From: Engraulis encrasicolus | Lineage: Eukaryota > Chordata > Actinopteri > Clupeiformes > Engraulidae | Length of the DNA: 64,000 nucleotides | Assembly: GCF_034702125.1 (NCBI RefSeq) | Contig: NC_085868.1 | Span: 24,497,276-24,561,275 of the forward strand | Direction: 5' to 3' | Shown: positions 12,955 through 26,304 of the stretch, piece by piece | Position numbering within the stretch: the first letter of the stretch is position 1 | Layout: every line of letters starts with the position of its first letter | The notes under the pieces: generated by a model | Seen by the model: only the letters and a program-made list of their open reading frames with translations | Told to the model about the DNA's origin: nothing | Database searches by the model: none | Made by a program: the position numbers and the translations under genes

Positions 12955-13115
12955 CAGGGGCGGAGCTATAGGAGGGGCGAGCAGGGCATTTGCCCCTGGG
13001 CCCAGGGCCCTCCCGTATTGATAGTGGGGGCCCTATTGTGACCTTGGCAGGCTGTATTGGGGGGGCCCTATCAGTGTTTTGCCCTGGGGCCCAGTGTGCA
13101 ATTGTTCCGCCACTG
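12955..13115 (+). mobile_element. hAT-type MITE, family C
   Basis: 161 bp from CAGGGGCGGAGCTATAGG to TTCCGCCACTG, rich in GGGCCC. Flanks CCGTCCAC and CCGCCCAC form an 8-bp duplication with one mismatch. Confidence 0.82.
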
Positions 13116-13301
13116 CCGCCCACCCATCCAAAAGTCATTAAGCATGCCCAATGCCCAAGTTGAACATGTCAGCCATCTTTGTAAGCGTTGACTTACAAAA
13201 TCGAATCATTTCATACTGTAGCCCAGGGGTGGGCAATTATTTTGGCCCAAGTGCCACACTGGGTTCAGAATATTGACTGAAGGGCCTGATATCACACTGT
13301 A

Positions 13302-13386
13302 AATTATGCAGTGTTCATTTAACACTTAGAGAGTTGATTTGACATCATTTGGGCTTAAATGAACTCTTTAAGTGTTGAATTAACAC
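13302..13386. mobile_element. Foldback MITE of the AACACT family
   Basis: Inverted words GCAGTGTTCATTTAACACT and AGTGTTGAATTAACACC. Related copies are near 24905, 38440 and 40822. Confidence 0.55.
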
Positions 13387-13805
13387 CGCAACATTTACTG
13401 TGCACAAACCACTTACTGTACCGGTGTTGATAATTTAATAATAAAAAATAATATACGCTGTCATAACTGGATAACTATTTAATTCCTGTACATTATACTA
13501 TATACATTGTTAATTTCAAACCTGCAAGACCCTTGGGTAACCTTGAAAATTGGTAGTGTGATAATTCAGGTAGTGGTGCTTGGTTTTAATATGTCGAGGC
13601 TTCCTACCTCCGTAGCACAACTCTGAGGAGTATGCATAAACTGTATCCTTCAGGGTGTTGAATATATTAAGGACACCTGCAAGACCCAGAAAGAATGAAT
13701 GCATATTGGATCATTTTCCAATAAGCACCATTTCCAAAAAGTTGCCAAGGAAATGGAAATCCCCATTTTTTTCCTCAAGTGCAGTTAATGACACATTTGG
13801 AGTTC

Positions 13806-13934
13806 TAGGGCGCATTTCTGGAAAGTGTAGTTGTTAGCAGTTAGCAACGTCGGTAGTTGTAAATGGGAAATTGCATTGCAACCAACAGAGTAGCTAACAT
13901 AGTTAGCAATTACACTTTCCAGAAATGCACCCCT
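13806..13934. mobile_element. Foldback MITE
   Basis: About 130 bp with inverted arms GCGCATTTCTGGAAAGTGTA and TACACTTTCCAGAAATGCAC and an inner GTTAGCA / TAGCTAAC symmetry. No coding content. Confidence 0.7.
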
Positions 13935-14279
13935 GGAAGGGAAGGTCCCATGGCCTGACCTTTGGTGTGTAGACTCACACCTCATCACATGCTTGGTACA
14001 GTACAGTAGGCCTACACGTTGCCAGTGATGTTCTTAACAGAGCGTTCAACCTGCTCCGCTCCTGTTTGGCCCTCTCTCCAGAGAGATCCCCATGAGTAAA
14101 CGGACTCTGGAGCAAAATTTCAGCTGTCACATTTGCTGCTTCTCAGCACTACACAGGAAACACAGGGGGACGGTGATGAGTAGGCTACAGGGTGCGTTAA
14201 AGACCACGGCAGAAAGTGTGCACACAGTAAAAAAAAATGCATTGAAATTTTTTAAAAAAAAGGAAATTTGGCATTTTAC

Positions 14280-15466
14280 TGTATGCTTAAGACTGGTTAA
14301 TCCAGCCTTTATTGAAGGTGTCTGATGACATACAGCGAAGAATGACTCCAAGATTATTCCAGTACTATTCAGTCATTATGAGTGGGCTTAAAAAAAACAT
14401 TTTAAAAAAGCATTAAGTAATTTACCACAAAGTATTTATAACAGCTTTTGTGAGCTTATAAACTGGATTCAGCAAAGGTACGTAGACATCATTTTGAAAA
14501 TAAACTGTAGGAACATGTTGGTATTGTTGGTGTGGGAGTTAACCAGTTTAAAAAAGCCAGACTGTAGGACTCCACCAATGTTTCTGGTTTATTCATGGCT
14601 GTTTGGTATGCATGGTATCTTGGGGCCCTAGGGAAAGGGAGAGGGGACCCTTCAAGAGAGATTTTGTTAGCAGTGTCATTGCACTTTTTGGTCATTGAAT
14701 TTAGGCCATGTTCATTTGAATACAAGCATAATCACTCATTACCGAGGGTGGGGGGGAGTGTTCAGCTGAAGGCCCTAGTAAATTGAACTTATAATTGATG
14801 AAATTGATGAAATGTGGTGTTTTACTGTATGTTGAAGACTTCTAGCCCCTTAATGCACGCTGTACCTCCTGTGGCACGCCGTAATTGACATTGAAAGTTA
14901 ACTACTATAGTACTACTCTACTATGACAGTGCACAGGGCCTTTGGTAATACATTGCGTCTTGTTATTCTGGTAACAGCTTATTTATAAAACCGTGTCTTA
15001 AGTGGCTAATCAAGCCTTGATTGAAGGTGTCTGACATACAGCGAAGCATGACACCATGAATATTCCAGTACTATAGTCATTATAAGTGGGCTTTTTGTAA
15101 AAACAAATAATTTAGTAATTTACCACAAAGTGTTTATAAAATATTTTGTGAGCTTAGGCACACCTCATTTTGAAAATATAGGAGCATGTGGGTATTGTGT
15201 GGGAGTTTTCAATAAGCCAGATTCCACCAATGTTTATAGTGTATTCAGGGCTGTTTGGTATGCATGGTATCTTTGGGCCCTGGGGGAAAAAATGTATTGG
15301 GGCTCTTCTCTTCAAACTATTGGGAAGGAGCTCCTTCAAGAGAGATTTTGATGACAGTATCATTGCACTTTTCGGTCATTGAATGTAGGCCATACTCATT
15401 TGAATGCAAGCATAATCACTCATTACCAAGGTCAGGGGGCGTTTAGCTGAAGGCCCTAGTCAAGTG
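14280..15466. repeat. Tandem duplication, two ~500-bp copies
   Basis: Copy 1 (about 14280-14783) and copy 2 (about 14990-15466) share GAAGGTGTCTGA, TTCCAGTACTAT, TTTGGTATGCATGGTATCTT, CAAGAGAGATTTTG, GCAAGCATAATCACTCATTA-like and GCTGAAGGCCCTAGT in the same order and orientation, about 700 bp apart. Copy 1 carries small insertions. Confidence 0.85.
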
Positions 15467-15697
15467 CCTAGTTTTGGTTGCCTGGTGACAGGCCTTGGTT
15501 TATTGAGGTCAGTATTGCACACCGCCTTGTTGAATTAGTGTGTTTTTGCAAGTAGAATTTTGTTGCATCCACATAAAAGCTGTTGATGGCAACAAGCAAA
15601 ACAATATGAGAGAATTGGCTTTTAAAACAATATGAGAGAATTGTCTTTTTTTCTGAGGGCTATAATAAGATGGAGCACACAGAGAAGCCAACGGGGT

Positions 15698-15842
15698 TGG
15701 GGGGCAAAGGGATCAGTTGTCCCGGGTAGAGAGGGGGCCCAGAACTGGGTCCTCATTACATTGAATGCATTTGGTGGGGGCTTTTTATATGACTTTTCCC
15801 TGGGCCCTGGGCCTGGCCAAAACTGTAAGCAGCACTGTCTGG
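15698..15842 (-). mobile_element. Family B MITE, degraded inverted copy
   Basis: Reverse-oriented core with GGGGCCCAGAACTGGG and CCTGGGCCTGG. The right end AACTGTAAGCAGCACTG resembles the family terminus. Confidence 0.6.
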
Positions 15843-15878
15843 GCAGATGGCTCCCATGAAGGGGGATGTACGTACAAA

Positions 15879-16098
15879 CAGTGTTGCCAGATTGGGCAGT
15901 TACCCGCTCAATTGGGCTACTTGGGATGGCCGTCTGAGGGTAAAAACGGGAAAAATTGGCAATTTGGCGTTTTTTTTCTGCAGTTTTGTGCCCATATAAA
16001 TCAATGTAATTTGTTGAAATTGGGCTGAATGTAGCACATTTTGGCAGTTTTTGAGAACCTTTTGGGCGGGATTTGATCAGACATATCTGGCAACACTG
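15879..16098 (+). mobile_element. hAT-type MITE, family A copy 2
   Basis: 220 bp, same termini as copy 1, flanked by a perfect 8-bp target duplication CGTACAAA (15871-15878 and 16099-16106). Confidence 0.93.
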
Positions 16099-17040
16099 CG
16101 TACAAACCGTCTGTTAGAAATGGACAATTACTCACATCTGTTGCACAGTCTAGCCTACAGGACAGACAACAGAATGGTTTCAGTCGGACTCCAGTCCACT
16201 GCAATTGTTACCATGTGCAATCCATTTCTTGCTGAATCAGGTGAAAACCAACACTGCACAGTCAACATCTTTCACACGATGTGCCTATTTTCGTTGTATA
16301 TATGTCGTACTTTGTTTTTCGTTATGTTTCAAAGATAAATGTTAACCGGCAGGACATCAGTTGAACGGCTCATCTGGTGTGGTAACTCTTGTCTTGTGCA
16401 CAATGTGTATCATCCTTTGATCAATGCAAATTGTGGCTCTGAGACTCTGATTTAATGACTGGGAAATACATGACACATTATCATTTAAAAATCTTTGTAT
16501 GGTACAGCATGGCAATGTCGCTCAGATGTGAGCAGCTCAAAGCGCTCAACTTATGTGGTGCGACAAAGTTTGCGTGGGTGATAAAAAAAGCAGTGGATGT
16601 TTAGGACTAAATTGCTTGTTGGCAAAGGCAGGATTTACTAATAAAAAATCTCAAAGGGGAAGAACATCCATGAAGCCAGAGAAAACACAATAAAAAAGTA
16701 CCAAGACAGTGCATACTAACATTATGCAATGATGCAAAAATGTTCCCCCGTATTAACTTTTGCAGTTGCAATGAGAGATAATGTGTCTAGTTGCAAATGT
16801 TAAAGCCCTGTGCACAATTCTTTTATTCAAAAATAATAACAAAGATGCAATGATAACACGCATGCAACTGTTTGTATGTTGTTAGTGTAGCCTATGACAC
16901 AGTGGAATTGGGAACCCGTGGCTTACTGTAACAGCTCTTAGGGAAGCACCCAGTAGGGAATGGTCCTTCCTGTGTTTGCAAAAGGAAAACAGTCTGTGTT
17001 GGAAGAGGCTGTTACATGCAATACTTTACAGCCACCCCAC
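16099..17040. other. Intergenic, no feature seen
   Basis: AT-rich sequence after a family A MITE, with no repeat, ORF or splice-bounded exon I can support. Confidence 0.5.
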
Positions 17041-18540
17041 TTTTCATCTCCTCATCTAGCCTAGTAAACCAGCGCCACCCAGTGGACGGCAACATTTTTT
17101 GGCTGTGAGTGGTCCGGCCTCGCATCGTTTTAGTGATCTGCCAGGCTTGCCAAGAATCTGGCAAACCAATCACAATGCAGAGATTTGTTTTGAATCAAAG
17201 CGGGCGGGGTTTTTGAGGGAGTGACTACGAAGCTCAATGTTGGGAAAGCAGATCAACAAGAAAGAAAGCATTGGTTGGTCAGAGCTCCGGCCTATAGGCA
17301 CAGGCACGGTTTGAAAGACACGGGTTGTTCTCATCAACAATCTTCGGATGTACTATTCATCGGGGCCAGACTAAATTACACATCCAATCTCACATTTAGG
17401 CTGGTTTATCAAGCTACTCCTCTTCCATCGCCTGGATGCCTGCTAACCTTGGCTTTGGCACTCCAGCATGCGATGCTGCTGCTCACCTGCCACAGCTGTT
17501 GAGAAATGGAAGTCCCACTGCGTACCAAAGTGGATATGTAACAGGTAGGACTAGGTCCCCTGTTAGTGTGCATACAGATGCCCGTGTGGGGGAGGGCGGA
17601 GCCCTTCCGGTTAGTATAAATTGCCCACCATGCTGGCTGTTAGCCAGGTGTGGATAACCTCAATACCGGTTGGGGTTTGGTGGAGCCCTGTATGTGGGGT
17701 GTAGTGGAGGTTCGTGGCGTTTTGGGTGTTGGACCCATACCGGAGCGCTTGCAGAGCGCAGCTGAAATGCGGGCACCGGGTTTCCAAAGGTAGCCTAACC
17801 GGCGTGAAGGTAAGCCCTTCTGCATATTCACCTGCCGATAGCCTACCCAATTATGTTGGTACTGTGGCTAACGTGATGTTGCTTCACCGCAGCATTTGAA
17901 TGGTGAGAACCCAAAGCAAGGATTCAAGACTGGCTTCAGTGCTTCCACTGTTGCAACTTAAGGTAATTTCTCTTGCCATGTCACTCTGTGCCTGTGGCTT
18001 TCACGCCATACCATGCACATTGATGATGGCGTTTCCCTAGTGTTAACCCTCCTGTGTTCCTGCATTCTAGGTCAGAAAGCACATCACTGTCAATGGGGGT
18101 GGGGAGCGCCGCCGTCTTTTCCCGGTGTTTGTGTTTGTTATTTTACCCTTTACCACCACGAGCTCTCTTAGTTGTTCTTTGTGCAGGTGCGCGAAGCCTT
18201 CGTCTTTCAGCCATACGGTCTGACACGGTCAGCTCCAATCACCCACCCCTTAGACAAGGGATGAGTGATTGGAGACTGGCCGGTTGAGATTAGTAGAATT
18301 ATCATGTAAACTTATTGGTGAGGTGTAGATCCCCTGAGTGGTATAGTAAACCCTCCGCCAAGAGGCCTGATTTGATAAGCCTCTCCACTGTATACCTCTC
18401 CACTGTGAATCACTTCTGTGTGCTGTGACTTCTTTTTGTTTGTTTTGATTATGTTTTGTGTGTTTTGATTGCAGTGTTCTTTCGCATTCACAGTGTAGTG
18501 TGTAGGTAACACTCTAAGTAAATTACCTGTACTAGCCTAC
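17041..18540. other. Unassigned GC-richer, non-repetitive segment
   Basis: About 1.5 kb without microsatellites and with higher GC than its surroundings. GAGGGCGGAGCC is followed by a TATAAATTG box at about 17616, a CAGGTAGGAC-type donor at about 17541 and an acceptor-like TTGTGCAGGTG near 18180. ORFs are short (<95 codons) and match no family I recognise. It could be an unidentified transposon, a lncRNA promoter or a conserved regulatory block. Confidence 0.3.
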
Positions 18541-19199
18541 TTAGTGCTCTCGCACTTATCACAATATAGTGGAGTCGTAGGCATGTGCAATTTTTCTCAG
18601 TCATTTCAAATTGGTGTTAAAGTTTGGTTTTCACTTCCAAGTTGAAGTTTAGGGTCTATAGAACAATTTGGGTTCGAGTGTCAAACACACAGATAACAAA
18701 ATGGCCTGCGGGGGGCGCTCTAAAATATATAAACTGCTATAACATTTTATTAGTTTAACCAAATTTAACATATGAGGTATGCATGGATTCAGCATTAAGA
18801 GGAGGAGCTGGTGAGCTAAGTATTTGGTTACCAGATTAAAGACACACTATGTAATAAACACACTTTTAGCCCATGGACAGCAAAATTAAGGTTTTTTTAA
18901 GATAAAGGATGGAAATGCCCTCCAAGTTGCAATGAAACATCATTTATTGTTACAAGTTATTGTAAATAAAGCCTGGGATATCACTCAACTTGATTTGTTC
19001 AGAATATCCCTGAAGCACAACAATACCTAGGATACCTATACGCAAATATGGCTGCATAAAGCCTATGTGATATTTAGGACCCAACTTGCAACTTTGAGTT
19101 TATGAATTTAGGATCAAGAGTAACTTTTTTCAATCAAGCCATATTCTATTCACACATAAAATTTACAAAAAAAACGTTATATCTGGAAGAAAATAAATC

Positions 19200-19257
19200 A
19201 AGAAGAAGAAGAAGAAGAAGAAGAAGAAGAAGAAGAAGAAGAAGAAGAAGAAGAAGA
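19200..19257. repeat. (AAG)n microsatellite
   Basis: 19 copies of AAG/AGA at the inner end of the left foldback arm. Confidence 0.97.
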
Positions 19258-19374
19258 CTGCATTTCCGGAGACAATGCTAGACAATGCTATTAGTATGCT
19301 TGCGGCTTATGCACACACACACAGAGAGCTGTTGTATACACACACAGAAACACGAGGGAAAGAGATAAGGGTCT

Positions 19375-19589
<215 letters not shown>

Positions 19590-19624
19590 ACGTGCACGCG
19601 CACGCGCGCGCATGTATGGAGATG

Positions 19625-19745
19625 CTTCAGGTGCCTTTCAGCAATGGGTGGGTAGGGAAAGGTAAGGGTGGGATTCCAACCTGCAACCCTGACAGACCAA
19701 AGCCGTACCCAGTAGGCCACTGCCACTTACTGTATAGAGTGGCCA
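19625..19745 (-). mobile_element. tRNA-like SINE head fragment (inverted)
   Basis: Plus strand GGTGGGATTCCAACCTGCAA is a reverse B-box-like segment, followed by CCAGTAGGCCACTGCC. It sits inside the large foldback at 18564-21722. Confidence 0.5.
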
Positions 19746-22169
19746 CAGCAGCATATTAGGCCACGGTTGCCCAGGTGACAGCAGAGGTCTGAAGTTCTGC
19801 AAGGCTGCATGTGTGTGTGTGTATGAATGAAGATTCTAAAGGTGACAGTTTGGCAGTCAATACCTGAGTAATATGTGCAGCCTTATTTTTACGCTGTCAT
19901 ATCTCCAAAAGTTTTGCAAGTTGTCAGATGATATTGACACACAAATGGCACAACCCTGCTCTTCATGTCAAAGCTGAGATCACTTATCTGGGCCAAATGG
20001 TTCAGTCAAAAAATTGACATATTCAGGCCTGTGCGCTGAGCTGTTCACATATTTTTTTCCAAGTGAATGGGGTGACATCATAGGGATTTTAAAACTGCTC
20101 TCTCTGAAACATTTTTAAGAGTTGGCTTATGATCTTCACACAGTTTGTATTCAGAGCCAAGACCTCTCTGACAATGCCTTTCAGTTTATTTAGTATGCTT
20201 GCGGGAAAGCATAGGGCCTACTAATTGTTCATCAACAGTTTATTATTATTATACATTTTTCCATTCACCTCGGCCTATGGGAATCGCCATTCATTGGTAT
20301 GGCGGCTTTGAATTGTTGCAGCGTTCGAGATAGAGACACGGTTCGAGTGCCAAAACGAACGGCTTGATAAGGGCTCAGGGTGGTGTATTTTTCGCTGGCC
20401 TACCTCCTTTCATTCGTTCACCAGACTTGTTTTTCCTCAGTTTTCTCTCTGTTTTCCCCCTCATTGAAATGAATGGTAGAATGGTCAAGATGATGATGTC
20501 ACAAACTGTGGCAGTTAGAGTGACAGTTGACCTGTCCTCGGGTTTTTAACTAGGTATCAATTAGGTAAAGCAATGATACAGAGAGAAAACTGAGGTTTTT
20601 GGTGAATGAATGAAAGGGGGTAGGCCAGCAAAAAATACACCACCTTGAGCCCTTTTCGAGCTGTTCGTTTTGGCACTCAAACCGTGTCTCTATCTCTAAC
20701 GCTGCAACGATTCAAAGCCATTCTTATTATCTGCATTTGGCAGAAATGCCTGCCAATATGGTAACAAATGAACAGATTTGGACTACACTACCAAAGATGC
20801 AGTTGCCAAAGATGTATTCCAACTAGAGGTGAAGTGCAGCTGTACTAGTACCTGTACAAATAGACCTGCCAAATCTCGGTGCAGGCAGAGTTAAAGTGCA
20901 CACCTCTGTGCAAGTGCACATGCAATTTCTAAGACTGACCACTGACTGTTTTTGTATCTGTTCTCTGTCATAGTTATTGTAGAGTGGAGTATTGGAATAA
21001 ATTTTAGCCCTATGGTCTTCTGTTTGTGTTTTGAATGCAGGAAAAAAATATGTTCCCCATAGTATTTATCATTATTATTATTATTATCATCATCATTATT
21101 GATTTACTTTCTTCAACATATAAAGTTTTTAAGTTGTGAATAAAATGATGGCTTGATTGAAAAAAGCTGGTACTCATGATCCTAAATTCATGAACTCAAA
21201 AGTGCAAGTTGGGTGCTAAATATCACATAAAAGGCTATATGCAGCCATATTTGTGTATAGGTATCCTAAGTATCTGTGTGCTTCAGGGATATTCTGAACA
21301 AATCAAGTCAAGTGATAACCCAGGCTTTATTTACAATAACTTGTAACAATAAATTATGTTTCATTGCAACTTTGAGGGCATTTCCACCCTTTATCTTAAA
21401 AAAGCCTGGATTTAGCTGTCCATTGGCTAAACGTGTGTTTATTACATAGTGTGTCTTTAATCTGGCAACCAAATACTTAGCTCACCGGTTTCTCCTCTTC
21501 ATGCTGAATCCATACATACCTCATATGTTATATTTGGTTTAACTAATCAAAAGTTATAGCAGTTTATATATTTTAGAGCGCCCCCTGCAGGCCAGTTTGT
21601 CATCTGTGTGTTTGACACTCGAACTCAAATTGTTCTATAGACCCTAAACTTCAACTTGGAAGTGAAAACCAAACTTTAACACCAATTTGAAATGACTGAG
21701 CCTAATACGACCCCACTAATATCCATCTTTATTGACTTAAGCAGAGTTAAAACTGTTTGTGTATATAATCTCAAGTGAACTGTCTGCACATTCTGAATAC
21801 AAATAAGACTGAAAGCAGAAGAAAATAAAAACTATTGTATGTGCAACAGCTGCGTCATCCTTTGTCATCTAGAACCTGTCGGGGAAAATTGTGTTTTAAC
21901 ATCTGGGTTGTCTCACCCTTTACAGTAACAAGACTCGCATAGTCACCTTTTAATACCTGGTAAGTAAAAGTTTGAACTTTTGGTAAACACCACTCTGCTA
22001 CAGATACAACACTAGGGAAGTATTGTTCGCAAAGCAATTAAGCTTTGTACGATATCCCTCTAAAGTACATGTGTTTCTGTGGGGTACAATACCTGCAGGT
22101 GTACAGGTGTTGTTTTCCAGATTTCTGCACCCAAAAGGGTACCAGAAACATTTGATTCAATATGTAACA

Positions 22170-22512
22170 CTTAAAGTGATACTGTCCCATTTTTGGAAAA
22201 AAAGCTCATATTACACCTCCCCTTGAGTTAATATGTTGAGTTGTACCTTTCTCCTGTACTTTTGACCGTTCTCTGAGTATGGCAGTGCAAATTTTACCTC
22301 CATGCTAGCAGTTAACATTAAGTCCTATGAGACCAGCTGGTGGCTTACTGGTCTCATAGGAGTCAATTTTAACTGCTAGCTTGGAGGTAAAATTTGCACT
22401 GCCGTACTCAGAGAACGGTTGAAAGTACAGGAGAAAGGTACAACTCAATTACTTAACTCAGGGGAGGTGTAATATGAGCACATTTCCAAAAATGGGGCAG
22501 TATCACTTTAAG
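22170..22512. mobile_element. Near-perfect palindromic MITE (343 bp hairpin)
   Basis: Left arm starts CTTAAAGTGATACTG and right arm ends CAGTATCACTTTAAG. GTAAAATTTGCACTGCC, TACAGGAGAAAGGTACAACT and CCTATGAGACCAG / CTGGTCTCATAGG pair across a ~9-nt centre near 22341. A related, interrupted element is at 46935-47505. Confidence 0.88.
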
Positions 22513-22514
22513 AA

Positions 22515-22850
22515 TAACTAAAGGCTTCATAAACACTATATTGACATTTATTAATGAACTGATCATAAGCAAAACATTTACAAATGTTTATAAATGAATA
22601 AGAACCAAGCCACAGCTGCACAGTGCGGTCATCAACCTCTACTGGATGAGTTTTTTGTGTGTTTGTCTGATAAATTCTTCTAAAGCCAATTTTTTCATGC
22701 CTTCTCGGCTATGGAGGGCAAACTTTCAGGACCAATGTGACTGTGCCGTGTCTGCTGTGCTAAAATAGTATGTCTTCCTCATTTATAAACATTTGTAAAT
22801 GTTTTGTTGATAATTAGTTACTTACTTATGAAGTGTTTATAGCGCTAGGG
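22515..22850. mobile_element. Second foldback MITE adjoining the first
   Basis: GCTTCATAAACACT and GCAAAACATTTACAAATG on the left pair with CATTTGTAAATGTTTTG and ATGAAGTGTTTAT on the right. Confidence 0.75.
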
Positions 22851-22939
22851 GTAGAGTTACCACTCTTGGATTGTCAAAATGGCACAGGCCTACATGAAGA
22901 CAACATAGGCCTACGATGGATTTATTTATTTATTTATTT

Positions 22940-23075
22940 ATTTTTTGGGCTTTTTTGGCCTTTATTATGACAGGACAGTATGAGAGGAGACAGGAAACAA
23001 TTGTGAGAGAGAGATGGAGCAGGGCAGGGAAATGACCCTGGCTGGACTCAAACAGCGCCCCGGCCTACAATGGAT
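22940..23075 (-). mobile_element. tRNA-derived SINE, family 2 (inverted)
   Basis: Plus-strand landmarks are GGCCTTTATTATGACAGGAC, GACAGGAAACAATTG and the reverse B box GGACTCAAACAGC. Related to 47006, 54771 and 60835. Confidence 0.7.
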
Positions 23076-23463
23076 TTAATACAATATTTATATTCTATTC
23101 TCTCCTTTTTCCTCATATCCCCACTTTTAAATTGGTATCACATGGTAGTCCACACACATTCGCCAAGGAATGTCACCAGATGCTGGAGTATTAGTCCCTG
23201 AAGCAGTCGGTAGCCTGTGTGATGTGAGGACAGCAGAGGGTGTGCTGGGCTCACAGAGGAGTTGGAACATCAGTATCTATTTATAAGAAGATAAAATAGG
23301 ACAAGGAAGATCGAGGAAGACAATCCAGACCAACCGTCCAGATAATGGGATTTTAAACAGAGGACATTTTTTTCAGTTAGAAATGAGCCTGTCGATGAGT
23401 GTTGTAGATAGCCTGGAGTAAAGAGCCTACAACAGAAAACTCTGATTGCAAACTTTTGGGCCA

Positions 23464-23648
23464 AACCACACTCACACACGCGCGCGCACACGCACACACA
23501 CACACACATACCGTACACACACGCAGGCACGTGGGCATGCACGCACGCACGCACGCATGCACACACACACACACACACACACGCACACACACACGCACAC
23601 GCACACACACACACGCACACACACACACACACGCGCACACACACACTT
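23464..23648. repeat. (CA)n/(CGCA)n compound microsatellite
   Basis: CA repeats with many CG and GCAC interruptions. It directly precedes the truncated LINE and may have replaced its 5' part. Confidence 0.95.
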
Positions 23649-23651
23649 TTA

Positions 23652-24790
<1,139 letters not shown>

Positions 24791-24904
24791 CTGTTGCCCA
24801 AATCTTAAACACCAAACTTGGACTTTATGGGAAGGTATAAATAAACTCAACCAACAAATAAATGAATAAACAACTGGAAAACCCGACGCGCACACAAAAA
24901 ATAC

Positions 24905-25008
24905 AGTGTTACGTAATTCAACACTTAGAGGTGATTTAGCACCTTCTTGAGTAGGCTATGTTTGGTCACAGAGTACTCCTTAAGTGTTGAATAAACACTA
25001 TTTTTTCC
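24905..25008. mobile_element. Foldback MITE of the AACACT family
   Basis: About 100 bp, inverted ends CAGTGTTACGTAATTCAAC / GTTGAATAAACACT around a short centre. Confidence 0.6.
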
Positions 25009-25300
25009 CTAGGCCTATGTAAAATGTCCAAGTTGAACAGGTCCAGATGCAGCTCCATGCTTCCTTGTCACACTCCATCCTGTTTTTAAATGCTATGCTG
25101 CATTGTCATTACAGTAACAGGACAACGGAGGATTGCATGCGGCTGCTGAGAACATTCCACTGCATTTACAATGCTGGAAGCCATGTCTGGAAAGTCTGCA
25201 ACGCCTGCTATAGCCACCATATGATGTGAGCAGGCCTGTCACAACCACACAAGCAAGTAAGGCTCAGCGGAAAGGGGTTATGTTCTTGTGATTAAGGGTG

Positions 25301-25525
25301 AAAAGGAAGAAAGGAGTCGCACACAAGAGCTGAATGCAAAATCAAAAACTGTATTAAACAAAGGCGAATAAAGTAAATAAAACCGACAGACAGGAACACT
25401 GATGATGGACTACACCCGAAACATTTGTCGCGTCTCTGTCGGTTTTATTTACTTTATTCGGCTTTGTTTAATACAGTTTTTGATTTTGCATTCAGTTCTT
25501 GTGCGTGACTCCTTTCTTTCTTTCC
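25301..25525. mobile_element. Foldback element with 90-bp arms
   Basis: Left arm (25301-25392) and right arm (25434-25525) are near-complementary: TGCAAAATCAAAAACTGTAT / ATACAGTTTTTGATTTTGCA and TAAATAAAACCGACAGA / TCTGTCGGTTTTATTTA. The 41-nt loop contains ACCCGAAACATTTGTCGC, a word I associate with a common teleost foldback family. Confidence 0.88.
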
Positions 25526-25619
25526 GCCATACTGTTCTTGGAATTACGCACCGAGCAAAACGCTCAGAAAAAGACATTGGCACGGACGCCACCCCACCAT
25601 TGCTTGTGGTTATTGGTAA

Positions 25620-25882
25620 ATGGACTACATTAATATTGCGCCTTTCCACTTTTTCCAGCACTCAAAGCGCTTTACATGGTATGCCTCACACTCACCCATT
25701 CACACACCGGTGGCAGTGGCTGCCACGCAGGGTACCACCCTGCCACCAGAAGCAACTCTGGGTTACCGTAAGTATCTTGCAGAAGGACACAGCGATGGGG
25801 TCAGGCTAAGCAGGACTCGAACCTGCAACCTTCGGGTTGCCGAACAGCTCCTCTACCAACTTAGCCACCGCAGCCCGTTCTT
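25620..25882 (-). mobile_element. tRNA-derived SINE, family 3 (inverted)
   Basis: Landmarks on the plus strand are GCACTCAAAGCGCTTTACAT, CACCCATTCACACACCGG, AGGACACAGCGATGGGG and the reverse B box GGACTCGAACCTGC. The tRNA-like head reads GGGCTGCGGTGGCTAAGTTG on the minus strand. Confidence 0.85.
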
Positions 25883-26111
25883 GTTTTAACGTGTAAACTA
25901 TGACAGCAATGGCAACTTTGTGAGTGTGGCAATACCTCCTTAAATTGAATGACCGTAAAATCGCAACTTATACTGTGGTCCAAAGCTCTCTCCTCCAACA
26001 GTTTGAAGAGAAGAAAAGTTCTCCAAGTGCCTCTTCGCTTTGGGACAGGGGACGCGGTTGGGAAATAGAAAGAGAAACAGATAGTGACATGGCAGGAAGT
26101 TGAGACAGAGC

Positions 26112-26112
<1 letters not shown>

Positions 26113-26205
<93 letters not shown>
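26113..26205. repeat. (GA)n microsatellite
   Basis: Pure AG tract of about 93 bp. Confidence 0.97.
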
Positions 26206-26206
<1 letters not shown>

Positions 26207-26304
26207 CAACATATGGCAATGGATGACTGGAGATGGGGGACAGACTCTGTCTCAGGCTTTCAGGTTTTGACTAATGATCTACACAGGTGCAGTGAAGAAG
26301 ACCA

